From Lachnoclostridium sp. Marseille-P6806 (GTDB lineage: Bacteria > Bacillota > Clostridia > Lachnospirales > Lachnospiraceae), in assembly GCF_900625025.1 (NCBI RefSeq), contig NZ_LR130578.1:124001-188000 (forward strand): a DNA stretch of 64,000 nt, read 5' to 3'. Both the position numbers and the translations under genes were made by a program. Positions 41,975-52,426 of the stretch are shown here, piece after piece (position 1 is the stretch's first letter; every line of letters begins with the position of its first letter). Below the pieces are notes generated by a model. That model ran no database searches. It was not told the origin of the DNA and saw only the letters and a program-made list of their open reading frames with translations.

Positions 41975-44900
41975 TCACTTTTTCTTCTTTCTTCTCGCGA
42001 GGAGCCATCCCAGAAGAAGCAGTCCGCCGCCTGCCATCATGGAAAGCGGAAGCAGAGGATTGGACCTGTCTCCTGTCTCGATCATTCCCCGTCTCGCGCC
42101 CGCTACCGTTCTGCGGTTTCCTTTCGTACCGGAGTTGTTCTTTTTCTTCGCCGAGCCGATCTCCGTGTCCGGCGGCGTAGGCGGAGTCGGCGGCGCAGGA
42201 GGCGTCGGTGGCGTTGGAGGAGTAGACGGCGGTGTTGACGGCGTCGGAGGGGTAGACGGAGGCGTCGAGGGCGTAGGCGGGGTATCAGGCGGGGTAGGAG
42301 GCGTAGGCGGGGTCGGCGACGGGGTGGGCTGCGCCTTGTCCCGCATGGTCACCAGAGTCTCCGCTCCGTTTACCTCGACCTTGATATCATCCGCCACTTT
42401 ATAGCCGTCCGGCGCTTTTACCTCATGCAGCGTGTAGGTGCCGCTTGGCACCCCCGTGAGAACGGTGGATGCCGCCGTACTGATCCACTCGGCGTAAACC
42501 GTCCCGTCCTCCCGGAGAAGCTGGAGCTTTGCACCGGCAAGTCCCAAGCCGTCCTCATCCTTTACCTTGGTAATATCAACGTGATTCTCTTCATAGTCGT
42601 TCGTCATCACCGCGGTTTCGGCATCGCCCTTTACCGCGATCACAACGGTCTTGTCCGCCGAGACGCCGGCCAGCGTATAGCCTGCAATCACCCGGCCCGC
42701 GCTGTCCAGCTCTGTGACCTGATAGCTGCGGCCCGCAGGCAGCCCCGTAAGCGTCAGCGAACGGTCACCTCCGGCCCCGTCCATCGAGGCCCGATAACTG
42801 ATTTCCGTCCGCGTCTCCGTAAGAGCCGCCGTCGCCTTGCCGTCCGTCACCGCGCCGAAGCTCACATACAGCGGCTTCACGGGATTTCCGGTCGTGATCA
42901 TGAAATGCGGATCGTAATCCGCCGGAACCGCGCCTCCCAGACCGGTCACAGCCTTTTTGAGCGTGAGGGAACCGGTATCGCGGGTATAGGTATTCGTGAT
43001 ACCCGGCGACGCCGTGAGATCCTTGCGGACCTGTATCGTTACCGGCGTATCGAACGGAGCGCTGTCCACCGTATAGCCCGCGATCGCCGCGCCGTCAGGT
43101 TCTGTCTCCAGAATCTCATATTCCCCGACCGGGAGGCCGCTCAGTGTGACGGCATTTCCTCCGCCCGGCTTCACGAAAATCTCCGTTTTCGCCGTGCCCT
43201 TGTCCACGGCCGTATCATCCCCCGGATTCGCGGGCTCCTGATAGGCATAGTAATGTCCCGTGATCTTATTCCGGACGGTAAACCGGTAGGTCTTGCCTGA
43301 GGCCGCGGCGGGACTTCCCGCCCCGAGGAGCTTCACAAGCCGCAGCGCCCCCTTGTCCTTGGTGTAGGTATTGATCACCGTGACCGGCGTCGTCATGTCT
43401 TTTGAGACCGACGCAATCCCGCGGCCGCCGACCGACAGCGTATAGTCCGCGACCGCCGCCTTGTCCACCGTCTCCTGTATATCGTAGTCTCCGACCGGAA
43501 GTCCGGTCAGAACAATTTCCGCCCCGTTCGGAACCAGCGCGATTTCTGTTTCCGTCGTTCCCTCATCCTTGGCAGACGGATTGCCGAGCGCCGCCTGCGC
43601 GGCATCGTAGCTGTAAAAGTGCCCGGTGGCGGTATTCTTCACCGTAAGATAATACTTTGCCGGCAGCTTATCTTCATCTCCCGTCGGAATGACGGCTTTC
43701 TTTCCGAGCTTCAGCGAGCCGACATCCTGCGTGTAGATATTCTGAATCGTAACGAGCGCCACGGAATCCTTGATCACGGTCGCTTCGCCCTCGCCGACGG
43801 TCCTTAAGCTGTAACCGGCGATATGCGTCCCCGCCGTCACCTCTCGGACCTCGTAATCGCCCACCGGAAGCCCGGTGATCACCACAGGGATCTTTTCATT
43901 GGTTTTCACCTCGATCTCCGCCGCGGTGTCGGACTCTGCTCCGTCCTTGTCATAATATTTTCCGGTCGCCTTGCTCTGTACGGTAAAGCGGAAGCTGTCG
44001 GGCAGCGTCCCGCCGGCGGTGATGCTCGCTTTCTTGCGAAGCGCAATCTCTCCCCGGTCCCTCGTGTAGCGGTTCGTGATCGCCGCCGATGCGGTTCCGG
44101 TGTCCGAAACCGTGACGGTCTCGCCGCTCCCGGTCGTTTCTCTGCTGTAATACGGAATCTCCGCTCCGGACTCAACCTCCCGCACGGTGTAGCTGCCGAC
44201 GGGGATCCCGCCAAGGACGACCGGTATTCCCGGCTTCACCGGAATGGTCACCGGACTGCTTCCATCATAGGCATGCCCCGCCGCATCATAATACTGATGC
44301 GTCGCGTTGTTCTGCACGGTAAAGAGATAGGTCTTCGTCTCCGCATCCACAGGGCTGCCCGGCGCGATCAGCTTTTCCAGCCGAAGTTTTCCGGTTTTCT
44401 GCGTATAGTGATTTTTGATATGCGCCGCGGGCGAGCCGCCCTCGGTCACCTGCACGGTTCCCTCCCCGGTGACGACAAGGCTGTACGCACCTATCTGCAC
44501 ATCCGCCGTCTTCTCCCGGATCTCATAGCTTCCGACCGGCAGATTCGGGATCGTGACGCCGTCGGCCTGATCCGCCCGCACCCGCACGACCGTGTCCGCG
44601 GAATTGCTGGAATTTCCCGCCTCATCGTAATAGAGAGCGTTCACAGTGCTTCGCACGGTGAAAAGGAACTCCTTTGCCAGAAGTACAGGATCCGTGACCA
44701 GCGTGCCGTCAGCCTCCCGCTTCTCCACACTCTTTCGGAGCACCAGCTTTCCTGTCTTCTGCGTATAAATATTGCGGATGGAAGCGGATGCCGTGGCGTT
44801 TTCGTTCACCGTGACGCCGCCCTCGCCCTCGACGCGGTGGCCGTAGCCATCGATCTCCGCGTCGGCGGAAAGCTCTTTCACCTCATAGCTGCCGATCGGA

Positions 44901-47900
44901 AGATGATCAATCGTCAGCGTCTCGCCGTTTTTCACATCGATGACCGCATAGACCTGCCCCTTTCCGTCCTTATCATAATACAGACCCGTCGTCGGGCAAA
45001 ACACCGTAATACGGTAGCTCCGGGCGCCCGCAGCCGCCAGCGCCTCGGGGCTCTCCGGCGTGATCGAAACCGCCTTGGACAGCCTGAGCCTGCCGACTTT
45101 CTGCGTATAGGTATTCGTGATCACTGCCGCGGAGATTGTGTTCTCCGCCACGGCAACACTCCCCGCATCGCCCTCCACCAACAGTGTATATCCTGAAATT
45201 GCGGCCTCTCCGCTCAGCTCCCTTACCGTGTAGCTGCCGATCGGAAGTCCTGTGAGAAGCACATCCTGCCCCGGCTTTATCTCAACGGGCAGCGTGCTGT
45301 CCGAGACGGCGCCGTCTTTCCCGTGATACTTCCCTGTCGTATTGCTTTGCACCGTAAAGCGGTAGGTCCGCGTTTCCGCGGAGACAGGGCTCCCCGCGCT
45401 GAGCTTCTTTACAAGGCGCAGACTTCCCACTTTCTGCGTGTAGGTATTCGTGATGGTATGAGAGGCCTCCGTGTCCTTGACGATCTCAAGCTCTTCTCCG
45501 CTTCCGTTCACCTCGAGCGTGTAGCCTGCCGCCGACGCCGCATCCGTTTTCTCCTCGATGCGGTAGGTTCCGATGGGCAGATTCGGGATCGTGACCGAGC
45601 TTCCCGCCTTGACGGTAATGAGGCTCTCTCCGGCGTTGTTTGGGATTCCCGCCGCGTCATACCATGTATTGGTTGTAATATTCCGGACCGTGAACTGATA
45701 GTCTTTTGCGGACACCTCGGCAAGAATCGCCGGGCTGGTCCCCGCGCCGATCTTCTTGGAGAGCTTGAGGCTCCCAGTATCCTGCGTATAGCGGTTCGTA
45801 ATGGTTTTCTCCGCCGGTGTGCCGACGCCGTCCTCCGTGACCGTAACGCCGCCCTCGCCCTCGACGGTCAGCGTATAATTGCCGATCACCGCGGAACTGC
45901 GCTCCTCGGCGACAGTATACTCACCGACCGGGATGCTTGTCACACTGACCTGCCCATTCGCCGGAACCTCGATCGTCACGGGCGTGCTGCTCGCCGCGCC
46001 GTCCTTGTCATAATAGGTTCCAGTCCCCTGATGCTGCAGCGTAAAGCGGTAGCTCCGTCCCGCCGTGAGTCCCGGATTCGCGGTGCCGTCCGCATTGGTC
46101 GCCGTCGTCGCCTTTTTGAGCACGACGGAACCCTTTTTCTGCGTGTAGCTGTTCGTGATCACCGCCTCTGCCGGAGCCGCCTCCGTCGTGGTTTTCGCAA
46201 CATTGACGTCCGCCCCGGCCGCCGCTGTTCCATTGATTTCGACCTCGAGAGAATACGAATCGATCGCCGCGCTGTCCGTGAGCTCCGTCACGGTATACTC
46301 TCCCGCTGGAATCTTCTCCAGCTCGACCGGCATCCCGGCGCGCAACGCAATTTTCTGTATGCTGTCGCTCGGCGTGCCGTCCGCGCCGTAATATTTTCCG
46401 AGTGCTTTGTTGTACACGGTCACGTAATAGTCCTTTGCCTGTGCCGACACAGGACTTCCCGTTCCGAGTCGTTTCGTAAGCCGCAGATACCCCAGCTCCG
46501 GCTCGTAGCGGTTTGTGATAAGAAGCTCCGTTGTTCCCTCCGCCGCGACAGGTTCCGTCTGAACGCTCTGATCTCCGCCGATCGATGCGGCTCCGTCATA
46601 GCAGCTTGCCTCCAGCGTATACCCGACAAGCGGCTGCCCGGTGTTTTTGTCATACGCCGCATCATACTCGAATACCTGATAGCGCGCGCCCGCCGGGAGT
46701 CCCTTGATCTCATAGACTCCAGATGTAAAATCCGCAAAGGAAATTTTGGACGAGGCTGCATTTCCCTTGATAAAGCCGCCCGCGCCGTCGCTCCGGTAAA
46801 AGCGATCCTCCGCCGTGCTTCCGTCACTTACAAGGAAGTAGAGCTTTGCCGTATCAAGCGTCTCGGGCATGCCTATAAAGGCCTTGCGGAGCCGCAGGAC
46901 ACCGGTCCTCCGGGTATAGCTGTTTGTGATGACGGCCGTCGTCTTGGTCCCCGATTCCACGGAGTATTCCTGATTGGTGCTGTCGTAATCCACCTGCAGC
47001 GTATAGTTCGCAATCTGCGCACCGTCCAGCCTCTCTTCGATCTTATAGCGACCCTTCGGCAGATTCGGAATCGTCACCGACTGCCCGGCCCTAACCTGAA
47101 TCACCGCCGCTGCGGGGTCGTAGCCGACGGGCGTTCCCGTCTGATCATGGTATTTGCCGTTCCATGTATTCTGCACAGTAAATTCATAAGTCCGGGTCTG
47201 CGCACCGCTTTCTTCGGGCGTCCCGGCTCCGATTTTCTTTTCCAGCACAAGGCTTCCCGGGCGGATTTTCCTGTCTCCGTAATACTGAATTTCTCCTCCC
47301 GAATACACGGTTCCGGCAAAGTCCGCGGGCTTTGACTCCGGATACTTGATCTTATCGTCATTCCGGATCAGGAACACTATCTCGTTTTTCGAAATCTCAT
47401 AGCCTGCCGGCGGAGTCACCTCCACAAGACGATACGCCGTATTATAGGCGAGATTCGTGAGGCTGAGATCTCCGGCGTTCCCGTTCTTCCCCGAGACGTA
47501 CTGCCCCATATTCCGGTACTCGCCGTTCACGTAGCGGTAAAGGGCGAAAACCGCGCCGTTCAGCATCCGGCCGACGTTCTCCTCATCCACCTTGTAGACA
47601 CTGATCCCGTCGACACTCGCGCCGGCCGCATTGTTCGATATCTTAAAGCTCGTGCTTGTGCTTCCGCCGGGCGAGGGATCCGTCTCCCCCTCCATATGGA
47701 TCGTATTATCGACCTTGGTCCAGGTGTCGACCTTGCCGGAGATCCGGTAGCTGTACTCAAGGCGCAGCGTCTTCTCGTCCGGGAGCGTGAGCGTAAGACG
47801 CTCGGTGCAGTTCGCCGAGCCGCCCGACGCCGCGTTCGATTCCTCCGTCAGCACATAGCGGAAGTCCTTTCCCGGCTCCAGCGGAGTCTTCTGCCCGTCC

Positions 47901-50900
47901 GCCGCGATCTCATAGACCGTCACGGAGCCGGGAACAAGGCTCACATGCACATTGCTGTAGGTATTATTCTCGAACGAAAGCGCATCCTCGACCGTGATCG
48001 TGGGGCTTGCGGGATCCACATCCTCCGCGTTCGGATTGATGTCCGCCGCGTAATCGATCACGTTGCCCTCGTAATAGCTCCAGTCCTTCAACTGGCTGGT
48101 GATGGACTTGGAAAGGAGCGGCCTTCCGGTCGTTCCCTCCTTTTTCTTGGTGACGGTCTGCTTCTGCTGCGCCTCTTTCTTGTAGGTATCACCGCCTTTT
48201 TCGCTGCTTGTCGAGACCGTATTGACAAAGGCCCTTGCCGTGTCCACGCTCCATGAATCATCCTTGTCGAGCGTCACGCTGTACGTAATGCGCACGACCT
48301 GACCGGAGGGGATCTTTTTCACAAAGCCCTCCGAGAGAATCATTTTGACCGTCTGACCGCTTATTTCGGCATTTGCTTTCTCGCTCGTCCCGCTCTCGTT
48401 AAACCACGCCCACTGCTCGAGGTTCTCATTCGTGCCGTCCTTGAATGTGCGGTAATACGGCTCCGCCAGTTCAAGCTTCGACAGCGTCACCCCGGCCGGA
48501 AGCGTGTCGGTAATCGTAAAGGAACCGATATTCCCTTTGGCCTCATCGGGAATCGTCACCTCCGCCGTCCATTTGAGCGTCGTCACACCGTCGCGGTAAA
48601 TGTCCGGGTCCGTGGAATTATGCGTCGTGTCTGCGGAAGTCCCCGCCACCGCGTCCAGCTTCTTCACAAGAGGACGCACAGGTCTGTACGAATTACTGGC
48701 CCAGCCATGGATATTAGTCCCGTCGATCTGCGCCCAGTTGGTAAATTTTTTGTCCGCGTCGGGATTGGTCAGTACCGCCGTGGATTCATAATGGTACGCA
48801 AAGACTGCCGTCTGGTCCTTTTTCACCGTGACGGCATAGGAATTCGGTTTATCGGCAGGGGAAAACACAATGGTGTAGTTCCCGGCCCCCACCGCCGCCT
48901 TCCACGCGTCCTCAACCATCGTTTTCTGCTCTGCGCTGAAGTACTGACCGTCATTCAGCGTATCGCGGAACGTCCAGTCCGCGCGCAGTACGGCGCCCTG
49001 CGGATCCACTTTGATGTTCCAGGAAAGAATCACGGTTTTGCCGTCTGACTTCAGCGCAACACCCTCCGCCTTTTTCGTCATGACGCCCGGCGCCGTTCCG
49101 ATGCTCACCGTGCTCTCGCTGGTCTTTGGCAGCTCACCGGACTTTTCCGCCGTCACCTTGTTCGTGACGGAGCTGACACCGGCCTGCTGCTCCCTGGTCT
49201 TATAGGTGATCGTGTAGGTTCTGCGGTCCTCTGTATTGGCAAAGGTATAGGGAAGCGTAATCGTGCTGTTTCCCCCGATCGACGGAGAAATATGCACCGT
49301 CCCGGTGTATGCCTTGCCGTTCAGCGTATCCGAGAGCTTCCAGCCCGCAAGATTCGCGCCGCCGGAGTTGACCTTGATCGTCCACTCGATCGAACCGTCA
49401 GTCTGCAGCGCGCCCGACTTGCTCACCATGTTTTGACGGAATTCCGTCTTTATGGACTCGCTGTCCTCTATCTTGTGTCCTCCTGGGTCCTCGGACACGA
49501 CATGAACCTTGTTGGTCGCCGTTGCGTCGATATTGCCGCCCTCTGTGAGCTTCGCCGTATATGTGATACGGTATTCATCGCCCGCCTGCATCGGCCCGAG
49601 GGTATAGGAAAACGCCGTGCCCGACTCCGTGCTCTTCTTCGGCACATAGGTCTGCCCGTTCTTCGTGATCGTTCTGGCCTCCAGCGTCAGAGGACAGGAG
49701 CATGACAGATCGTCCTCGATGAGAATGTCCTTGCTCGTTCCGTTCTTGCTCGTGACCCGTATGGTGTAGCTTACCGTGCCGGCCGCGTTGTCTACGGCTC
49801 CCTGCGATTTTTCGACCTGCAGATCCTCCGACTGATAACTCTTTTTCCTCACCAGGATCTCACGGACAATATCCTCCGTAAAGCGAATCGGCGTCTTGCC
49901 GCCCTCACCCCCGCTCGCCTCCTCGCCAGTGGCCGTGAAGCGGATATAACCGTTGATCGGGAGCCCTGATATATTTTTCTGCGCATAGCTGTCGTCAAAG
50001 GTGATGCTGATCTTCGCCCGTCCGTCGGCGCCATTGGTAATGGTATAACTGCCGATCCGGCGGCCGTCGCTGGCAAACACCACGCCCGAAATATCATTCT
50101 TCAGCCGGAAGTTCTCCGGGAGCTTGTATTCAATAGTATGGTTATCCGCCGTGAGACTGTTCCCCGGCACCTGATAATCCAGCTCAAAGGTCAGACGGTC
50201 ATACAGGCCGATCTCACGCCCGTCGTAATCCGCGCCGTTGAGCTGAATCTTCGCATCATTGATAAAGCCCGAAAAGTCGATGGCCGTACCGGACAGACTG
50301 TCGAGAGAAAACTCGACGACATCGCCGCTCGCACTGGCCTCGACGGTCTCCGTCACCACATCCCCCGCGTCAAAGCTCGCCTGCATCGTCGTGGGGTACT
50401 GCTCCTTCACCGGCTCCGGCAGCATCAGATGGCGGACATGCATCATCGACGCGTCCGCGGCCCGCTCGGAGAGCTGTCCCTCCGTAAAGCGGATCCGGAT
50501 CGACACACTCCCCTCTGTCGGCTCAAACTCGACCTCTTCCCCGGTCTCCGCATCTTTCACGAGGAACGCGATATCCTGCAGCACTGTATTTCCTGCGTGA
50601 TGCGCAAAGCCCGTGCTCTCATCCAGCGCGCGGATATAGGCGTCGTAGGCCTCGCCTCCCGTGATCGGCGTCACGCGGAACTCCGCGTTGTCAGGCACGG
50701 CTCCGGGACTGCTGAGCGTCGCGGTGACAATCATCCCGTTCCCGGAATAGCTGTACTTCGCCCGTGTCCAGTCCGGGCTGTCATAATGCAGGAAGATCGT
50801 CGTGTCCTCTTCGAGAGCGGTATAGCTTTCTCCATCCTCTGTATAGGAGACGATAGGGCCTTCCTTCTCTCCGGCCGCCGGCGTCACACGAAGCGCGCGG

Positions 50901-52213
50901 ATGACTCTGCCGTCCTTTGTCCCGAGCGCCGCTCTGACATAGCGGCAGCGATCCGATTCATAGCTGTACGCGTCGCTGAGGCGGATAATCCGGCGGACAT
51001 CCGCAACCGGCGGGTTCCCCGCATCGGCAAGAGGAATCTCCGTCCTGTCCGGGAGCTCTATGCCGCTGTATTTTTCGGGATTCAGCTCCTCCCCCGATTC
51101 ATCCACCAGCGTAAAGGTCACATGCCCCGCCGAAACGCGATGGTACACATAGGAAATCAGCACCTCTCCCGAAAGAGGCCGCTCCTCCCCGTCCTGCACG
51201 GCAGCCCAGTAAAATCCCTGCGCCGGATTCTCGTTCTCTTCCTCTTCCGTCTGCGCCTCGGCTGTTTTCCGGACAATTGCCTCGGCCGGCTCGTCCCCGA
51301 CCGTAATCTTCGTCAGAGCATAGCCCGCAAACGAGGCCGCCTCCGCTTCATCAAGAAGCAGCGTATCCTCGATCTGAACCGGCTCGTCCTCAGAGAGCGC
51401 GTTTCCCTCCTCGTCGACATGACGGAGCGTGAACGTGGTTTCCTCCCCGGGATTTTCCTCTGCCTCGGCGTCTCCGCCGCTTTCCTCCTGCTCCGCCGCA
51501 TAGACGAAGACAAGCACCGCATCCTTTTCGATGCGGACATAATTCTCCGCCGCATCCTCCGCCGAGACGGGAAGATAGCGGTACAGCCTTACGCCCTCCT
51601 CCGACGTCCTCTCAAGACGGACAATCTCACAGACCGCGCCGTCCTCCGACAGCTCCGCCCGGACATAATGATAGGATAGGCCGCTCTCCTCTGCGGACAG
51701 CTCCGGCGCCGCATCGGCAAGCACAACGGTCTCTTCTCCGTCTCCGTCTGCGTCCTCAAACAGATGAAGCTCGCCCTCCGGCGAAAGCTCCTGCCCGTCC
51801 TCCGTCCGAAGCACCACGGAGAGCATGATCTCCTCCGTCGGAGTTTCTTTCGGTGTCTCTTCTTCCGGAATTTCCTCTTCGGGCATTTCCTCGCCCGACA
51901 TTTCTCCGCCGGAAAGCCCCTGCCCCGAAGCCTCCTCTTCCGATGTTTCCTCCTCTGCGGTTTCCGCCTGTTCCGTCCCGACTGTCTCCTCCGGCGCCGC
52001 CTTGTCTGTCAGATTTTCGCTCTCCGCCGCGGGCGGCGCTTCCTCTGCCGCCGTCTCCGCCGAAGCGTTCTCCGCTCCATTTTCCATTCCGGCCGTCACA
52101 GCCGGCAGCTCCGCCGCACTGACCGCCGCCGCGTCAAAAAAGTTCCCCGTCAGAAGAGCAACCATTCCCGCCACTGCGATCGTCCGCTTCCAGAATCTTC
52201 CTCCCGCCATCAT
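41975..52213 (-). CDS. Giant wall-anchored surface protein with about 13 Cna-B/isopeptide-type repeats
   Basis: About 3,412 residues. A signal peptide (to about 38) is followed by a Glu-rich stretch (45-130), three related MucBP-like units (130-480), and adhesin domains of the isopeptide fimbrial type (about 500-1530, for example SITSQLKDWSYYEGNVIDYAA). A SpaA-type module (VDGISVYKVDEENVGRMLNG) precedes thirteen tandem modules of 110-140 residues (about 1650-3205), each starting like GSLRLVKKLSAGSP and ending ITNTYTQK. A final SpaA module, a Pro/Thr-rich stalk (3295-3350), a sorting signal IETGD, a membrane helix and RRKKKK end it. ATG 52213 chosen (AGGAG 12 bases upstream; TTG 52225 also open). 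No sortase is in the window. Probably an adhesin. Confidence 0.92.
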   Translation of the reverse strand: MMAGGRFWKRTIAVAGMVALLTGNFFDAAAVSAAELPAVTAGMENGAENASAETAAEEAPPAAESENLTDKAAPEETVGTEQAETAEEETSEEEASGQGLSGGEMSGEEMPEEEIPEEETPKETPTEEIMLSVVLRTEDGQELSPEGELHLFEDADGDGEETVVLADAAPELSAEESGLSYHYVRAELSEDGAVCEIVRLERTSEEGVRLYRYLPVSAEDAAENYVRIEKDAVLVFVYAAEQEESGGDAEAEENPGEETTFTLRHVDEEGNALSEDEPVQIEDTLLLDEAEAASFAGYALTKITVGDEPAEAIVRKTAEAQTEEEENENPAQGFYWAAVQDGEERPLSGEVLISYVYHRVSAGHVTFTLVDESGEELNPEKYSGIELPDRTEIPLADAGNPPVADVRRIIRLSDAYSYESDRCRYVRAALGTKDGRVIRALRVTPAAGEKEGPIVSYTEDGESYTALEEDTTIFLHYDSPDWTRAKYSYSGNGMIVTATLSSPGAVPDNAEFRVTPITGGEAYDAYIRALDESTGFAHHAGNTVLQDIAFLVKDAETGEEVEFEPTEGSVSIRIRFTEGQLSERAADASMMHVRHLMLPEPVKEQYPTTMQASFDAGDVVTETVEASASGDVVEFSLDSLSGTAIDFSGFINDAKIQLNGADYDGREIGLYDRLTFELDYQVPGNSLTADNHTIEYKLPENFRLKNDISGVVFASDGRRIGSYTITNGADGRAKISITFDDSYAQKNISGLPINGYIRFTATGEEASGGEGGKTPIRFTEDIVREILVRKKSYQSEDLQVEKSQGAVDNAAGTVSYTIRVTSKNGTSKDILIEDDLSCSCPLTLEARTITKNGQTYVPKKSTESGTAFSYTLGPMQAGDEYRITYTAKLTEGGNIDATATNKVHVVSEDPGGHKIEDSESIKTEFRQNMVSKSGALQTDGSIEWTIKVNSGGANLAGWKLSDTLNGKAYTGTVHISPSIGGNSTITLPYTFANTEDRRTYTITYKTREQQAGVSSVTNKVTAEKSGELPKTSESTVSIGTAPGVMTKKAEGVALKSDGKTVILSWNIKVDPQGAVLRADWTFRDTLNDGQYFSAEQKTMVEDAWKAAVGAGNYTIVFSPADKPNSYAVTVKKDQTAVFAYHYESTAVLTNPDADKKFTNWAQIDGTNIHGWASNSYRPVRPLVKKLDAVAGTSADTTHNSTDPDIYRDGVTTLKWTAEVTIPDEAKGNIGSFTITDTLPAGVTLSKLELAEPYYRTFKDGTNENLEQWAWFNESGTSEKANAEISGQTVKMILSEGFVKKIPSGQVVRITYSVTLDKDDSWSVDTARAFVNTVSTSSEKGGDTYKKEAQQKQTVTKKKEGTTGRPLLSKSITSQLKDWSYYEGNVIDYAADINPNAEDVDPASPTITVEDALSFENNTYSNVHVSLVPGSVTVYEIAADGQKTPLEPGKDFRYVLTEESNAASGGSANCTERLTLTLPDEKTLRLEYSYRISGKVDTWTKVDNTIHMEGETDPSPGGSTSTSFKISNNAAGASVDGISVYKVDEENVGRMLNGAVFALYRYVNGEYRNMGQYVSGKNGNAGDLSLTNLAYNTAYRLVEVTPPAGYEISKNEIVFLIRNDDKIKYPESKPADFAGTVYSGGEIQYYGDRKIRPGSLVLEKKIGAGTPEESGAQTRTYEFTVQNTWNGKYHDQTGTPVGYDPAAAVIQVRAGQSVTIPNLPKGRYKIEERLDGAQIANYTLQVDYDSTNQEYSVESGTKTTAVITNSYTRRTGVLRLRKAFIGMPETLDTAKLYFLVSDGSTAEDRFYRSDGAGGFIKGNAASSKISFADFTSGVYEIKGLPAGARYQVFEYDAAYDKNTGQPLVGYTLEASCYDGAASIGGDQSVQTEPVAAEGTTELLITNRYEPELGYLRLTKRLGTGSPVSAQAKDYYVTVYNKALGKYYGADGTPSDSIQKIALRAGMPVELEKIPAGEYTVTELTDSAAIDSYSLEVEINGTAAAGADVNVAKTTTEAAPAEAVITNSYTQKKGSVVLKKATTATNADGTANPGLTAGRSYRFTLQHQGTGTYYDKDGAASSTPVTIEVPANGQVSVTSIPVGEYTVAEERSSAVIGNYTLTVEGEGGVTVTEDGVGTPAEKTITNRYTQDTGSLKLSKKIGAGTSPAILAEVSAKDYQFTVRNITTNTWYDAAGIPNNAGESLITVKAGSSVTIPNLPIGTYRIEEKTDAASAAGYTLEVNGSGEELEIVKDTEASHTITNTYTQKVGSLRLVKKLSAGSPVSAETRTYRFTVQSNTTGKYHGKDGAVSDSTLPVEIKPGQDVLLTGLPIGSYTVRELSGEAAISGYTLLVEGDAGSVAVAENTISAAVITNTYTQKVGRLRLSKAVSITPESPEALAAAGARSYRITVFCPTTGLYYDKDGKGQVYAVIDVKNGETLTIDHLPIGSYEVKELSADAEIDGYGHRVEGEGGVTVNENATASASIRNIYTQKTGKLVLRKSVEKREADGTLVTDPVLLAKEFLFTVRSTVNALYYDEAGNSSNSADTVVRVRADQADGVTIPNLPVGSYEIREKTADVQIGAYSLVVTGEGTVQVTEGGSPAAHIKNHYTQKTGKLRLEKLIAPGSPVDAETKTYLFTVQNNATHQYYDAAGHAYDGSSPVTIPVKPGIPVVLGGIPVGSYTVREVESGAEIPYYSRETTGSGETVTVSDTGTASAAITNRYTRDRGEIALRKKASITAGGTLPDSFRFTVQSKATGKYYDKDGAESDTAAEIEVKTNEKIPVVITGLPVGDYEVREVTAGTHIAGYSLRTVGEGEATVIKDSVALVTIQNIYTQDVGSLKLGKKAVIPTGDEDKLPAKYYLTVKNTATGHFYSYDAAQAALGNPSAKDEGTTETEIALVPNGAEIVLTGLPVGDYDIQETVDKAAVADYTLSVGGRGIASVSKDMTTPVTVINTYTKDKGALRLVKLLGAGSPAAASGKTYRFTVRNKITGHYYAYQEPANPGDDTAVDKGTAKTEIFVKPGGGNAVTLSGLPVGEYEILETEPDGAAIAGYTVDSAPFDTPVTIQVRKDLTASPGITNTYTRDTGSLTLKKAVTGLGGAVPADYDPHFMITTGNPVKPLYVSFGAVTDGKATAALTETRTEISYRASMDGAGGDRSLTLTGLPAGRSYQVTELDSAGRVIAGYTLAGVSADKTVVIAVKGDAETAVMTNDYEENHVDITKVKDEDGLGLAGAKLQLLREDGTVYAEWISTAASTVLTGVPSGTYTLHEVKAPDGYKVADDIKVEVNGAETLVTMRDKAQPTPSPTPPTPPTPPDTPPTPSTPPSTPPTPSTPPSTPPTPPTPPAPPTPPTPPDTEIGSAKKKNNSGTKGNRRTVAGARRGMIETGDRSNPLLPLSMMAGGGLLLLGWLLARRKKKK
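42165..42330 (-). repeat. Pro/Thr-rich stalk coding repeat
   Basis: Short 9- to 18-base units coding for PTPP and PSTPP steps just before the cell-wall anchor. Such stalks usually span the wall and vary in length. Confidence 0.8.
42580..47270 (-). repeat. Thirteen tandem protein modules within the giant gene
   Basis: Module boundaries, marked by the codons for TQK(V/T)G or equivalents, lie near 42985, 43360, 43725, 44060, 44400, 44758, 45100, 45437, 45783, 46140, 46490 and 46905. Spacing is about 335-415 bases. The modules share pattern but differ at the DNA level, so they are old duplications. Confidence 0.85.
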
Positions 52214-52426
52214 CTTCGTCAACAACTCCTGTTCAAGTGGGCCGGGAGGAGTTGCGGACGCTGAATCAGCAAAATGTCGCCCCCCTCGAAAACGTTTAAG
52301 TTATATAAAGCATAAGAAATCAGAACCCGCTCTCCTAAAAAACACCGAGTCCTGATTTCTAAGTTGAGAGACTGTCTCATAATTAATTTTAGTCAAATCC
52401 AGATCGTTTTTCAAGAAAAAAAATTT
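52214..52426 (-). promoter_or_regulatory. Upstream region of the giant gene
   Basis: A weak -10-like TATATA (52302-52307) lies before GAAAACGTTT (52288-52297, plus strand), ten bases of which match the LacI operator at 16794. An inverted repeat AGAAATCAG/CTGATTTCT (52315-52323/52352-52360) and GAGACTGTCTC are further up. No good -35 box was found. Confidence 0.4.

Noticed and set aside
42580-47270. Regular spacing suggesting a CRISPR-like array
   Set aside because: Period is 335-415 bases with continuous coding; these are protein modules.
43823-47335. Large plus-strand open frames inside the giant gene
   Set aside because: Antisense shadows of the repetitive modules; Arg-rich translations, no ribosome binding sites, no domains.
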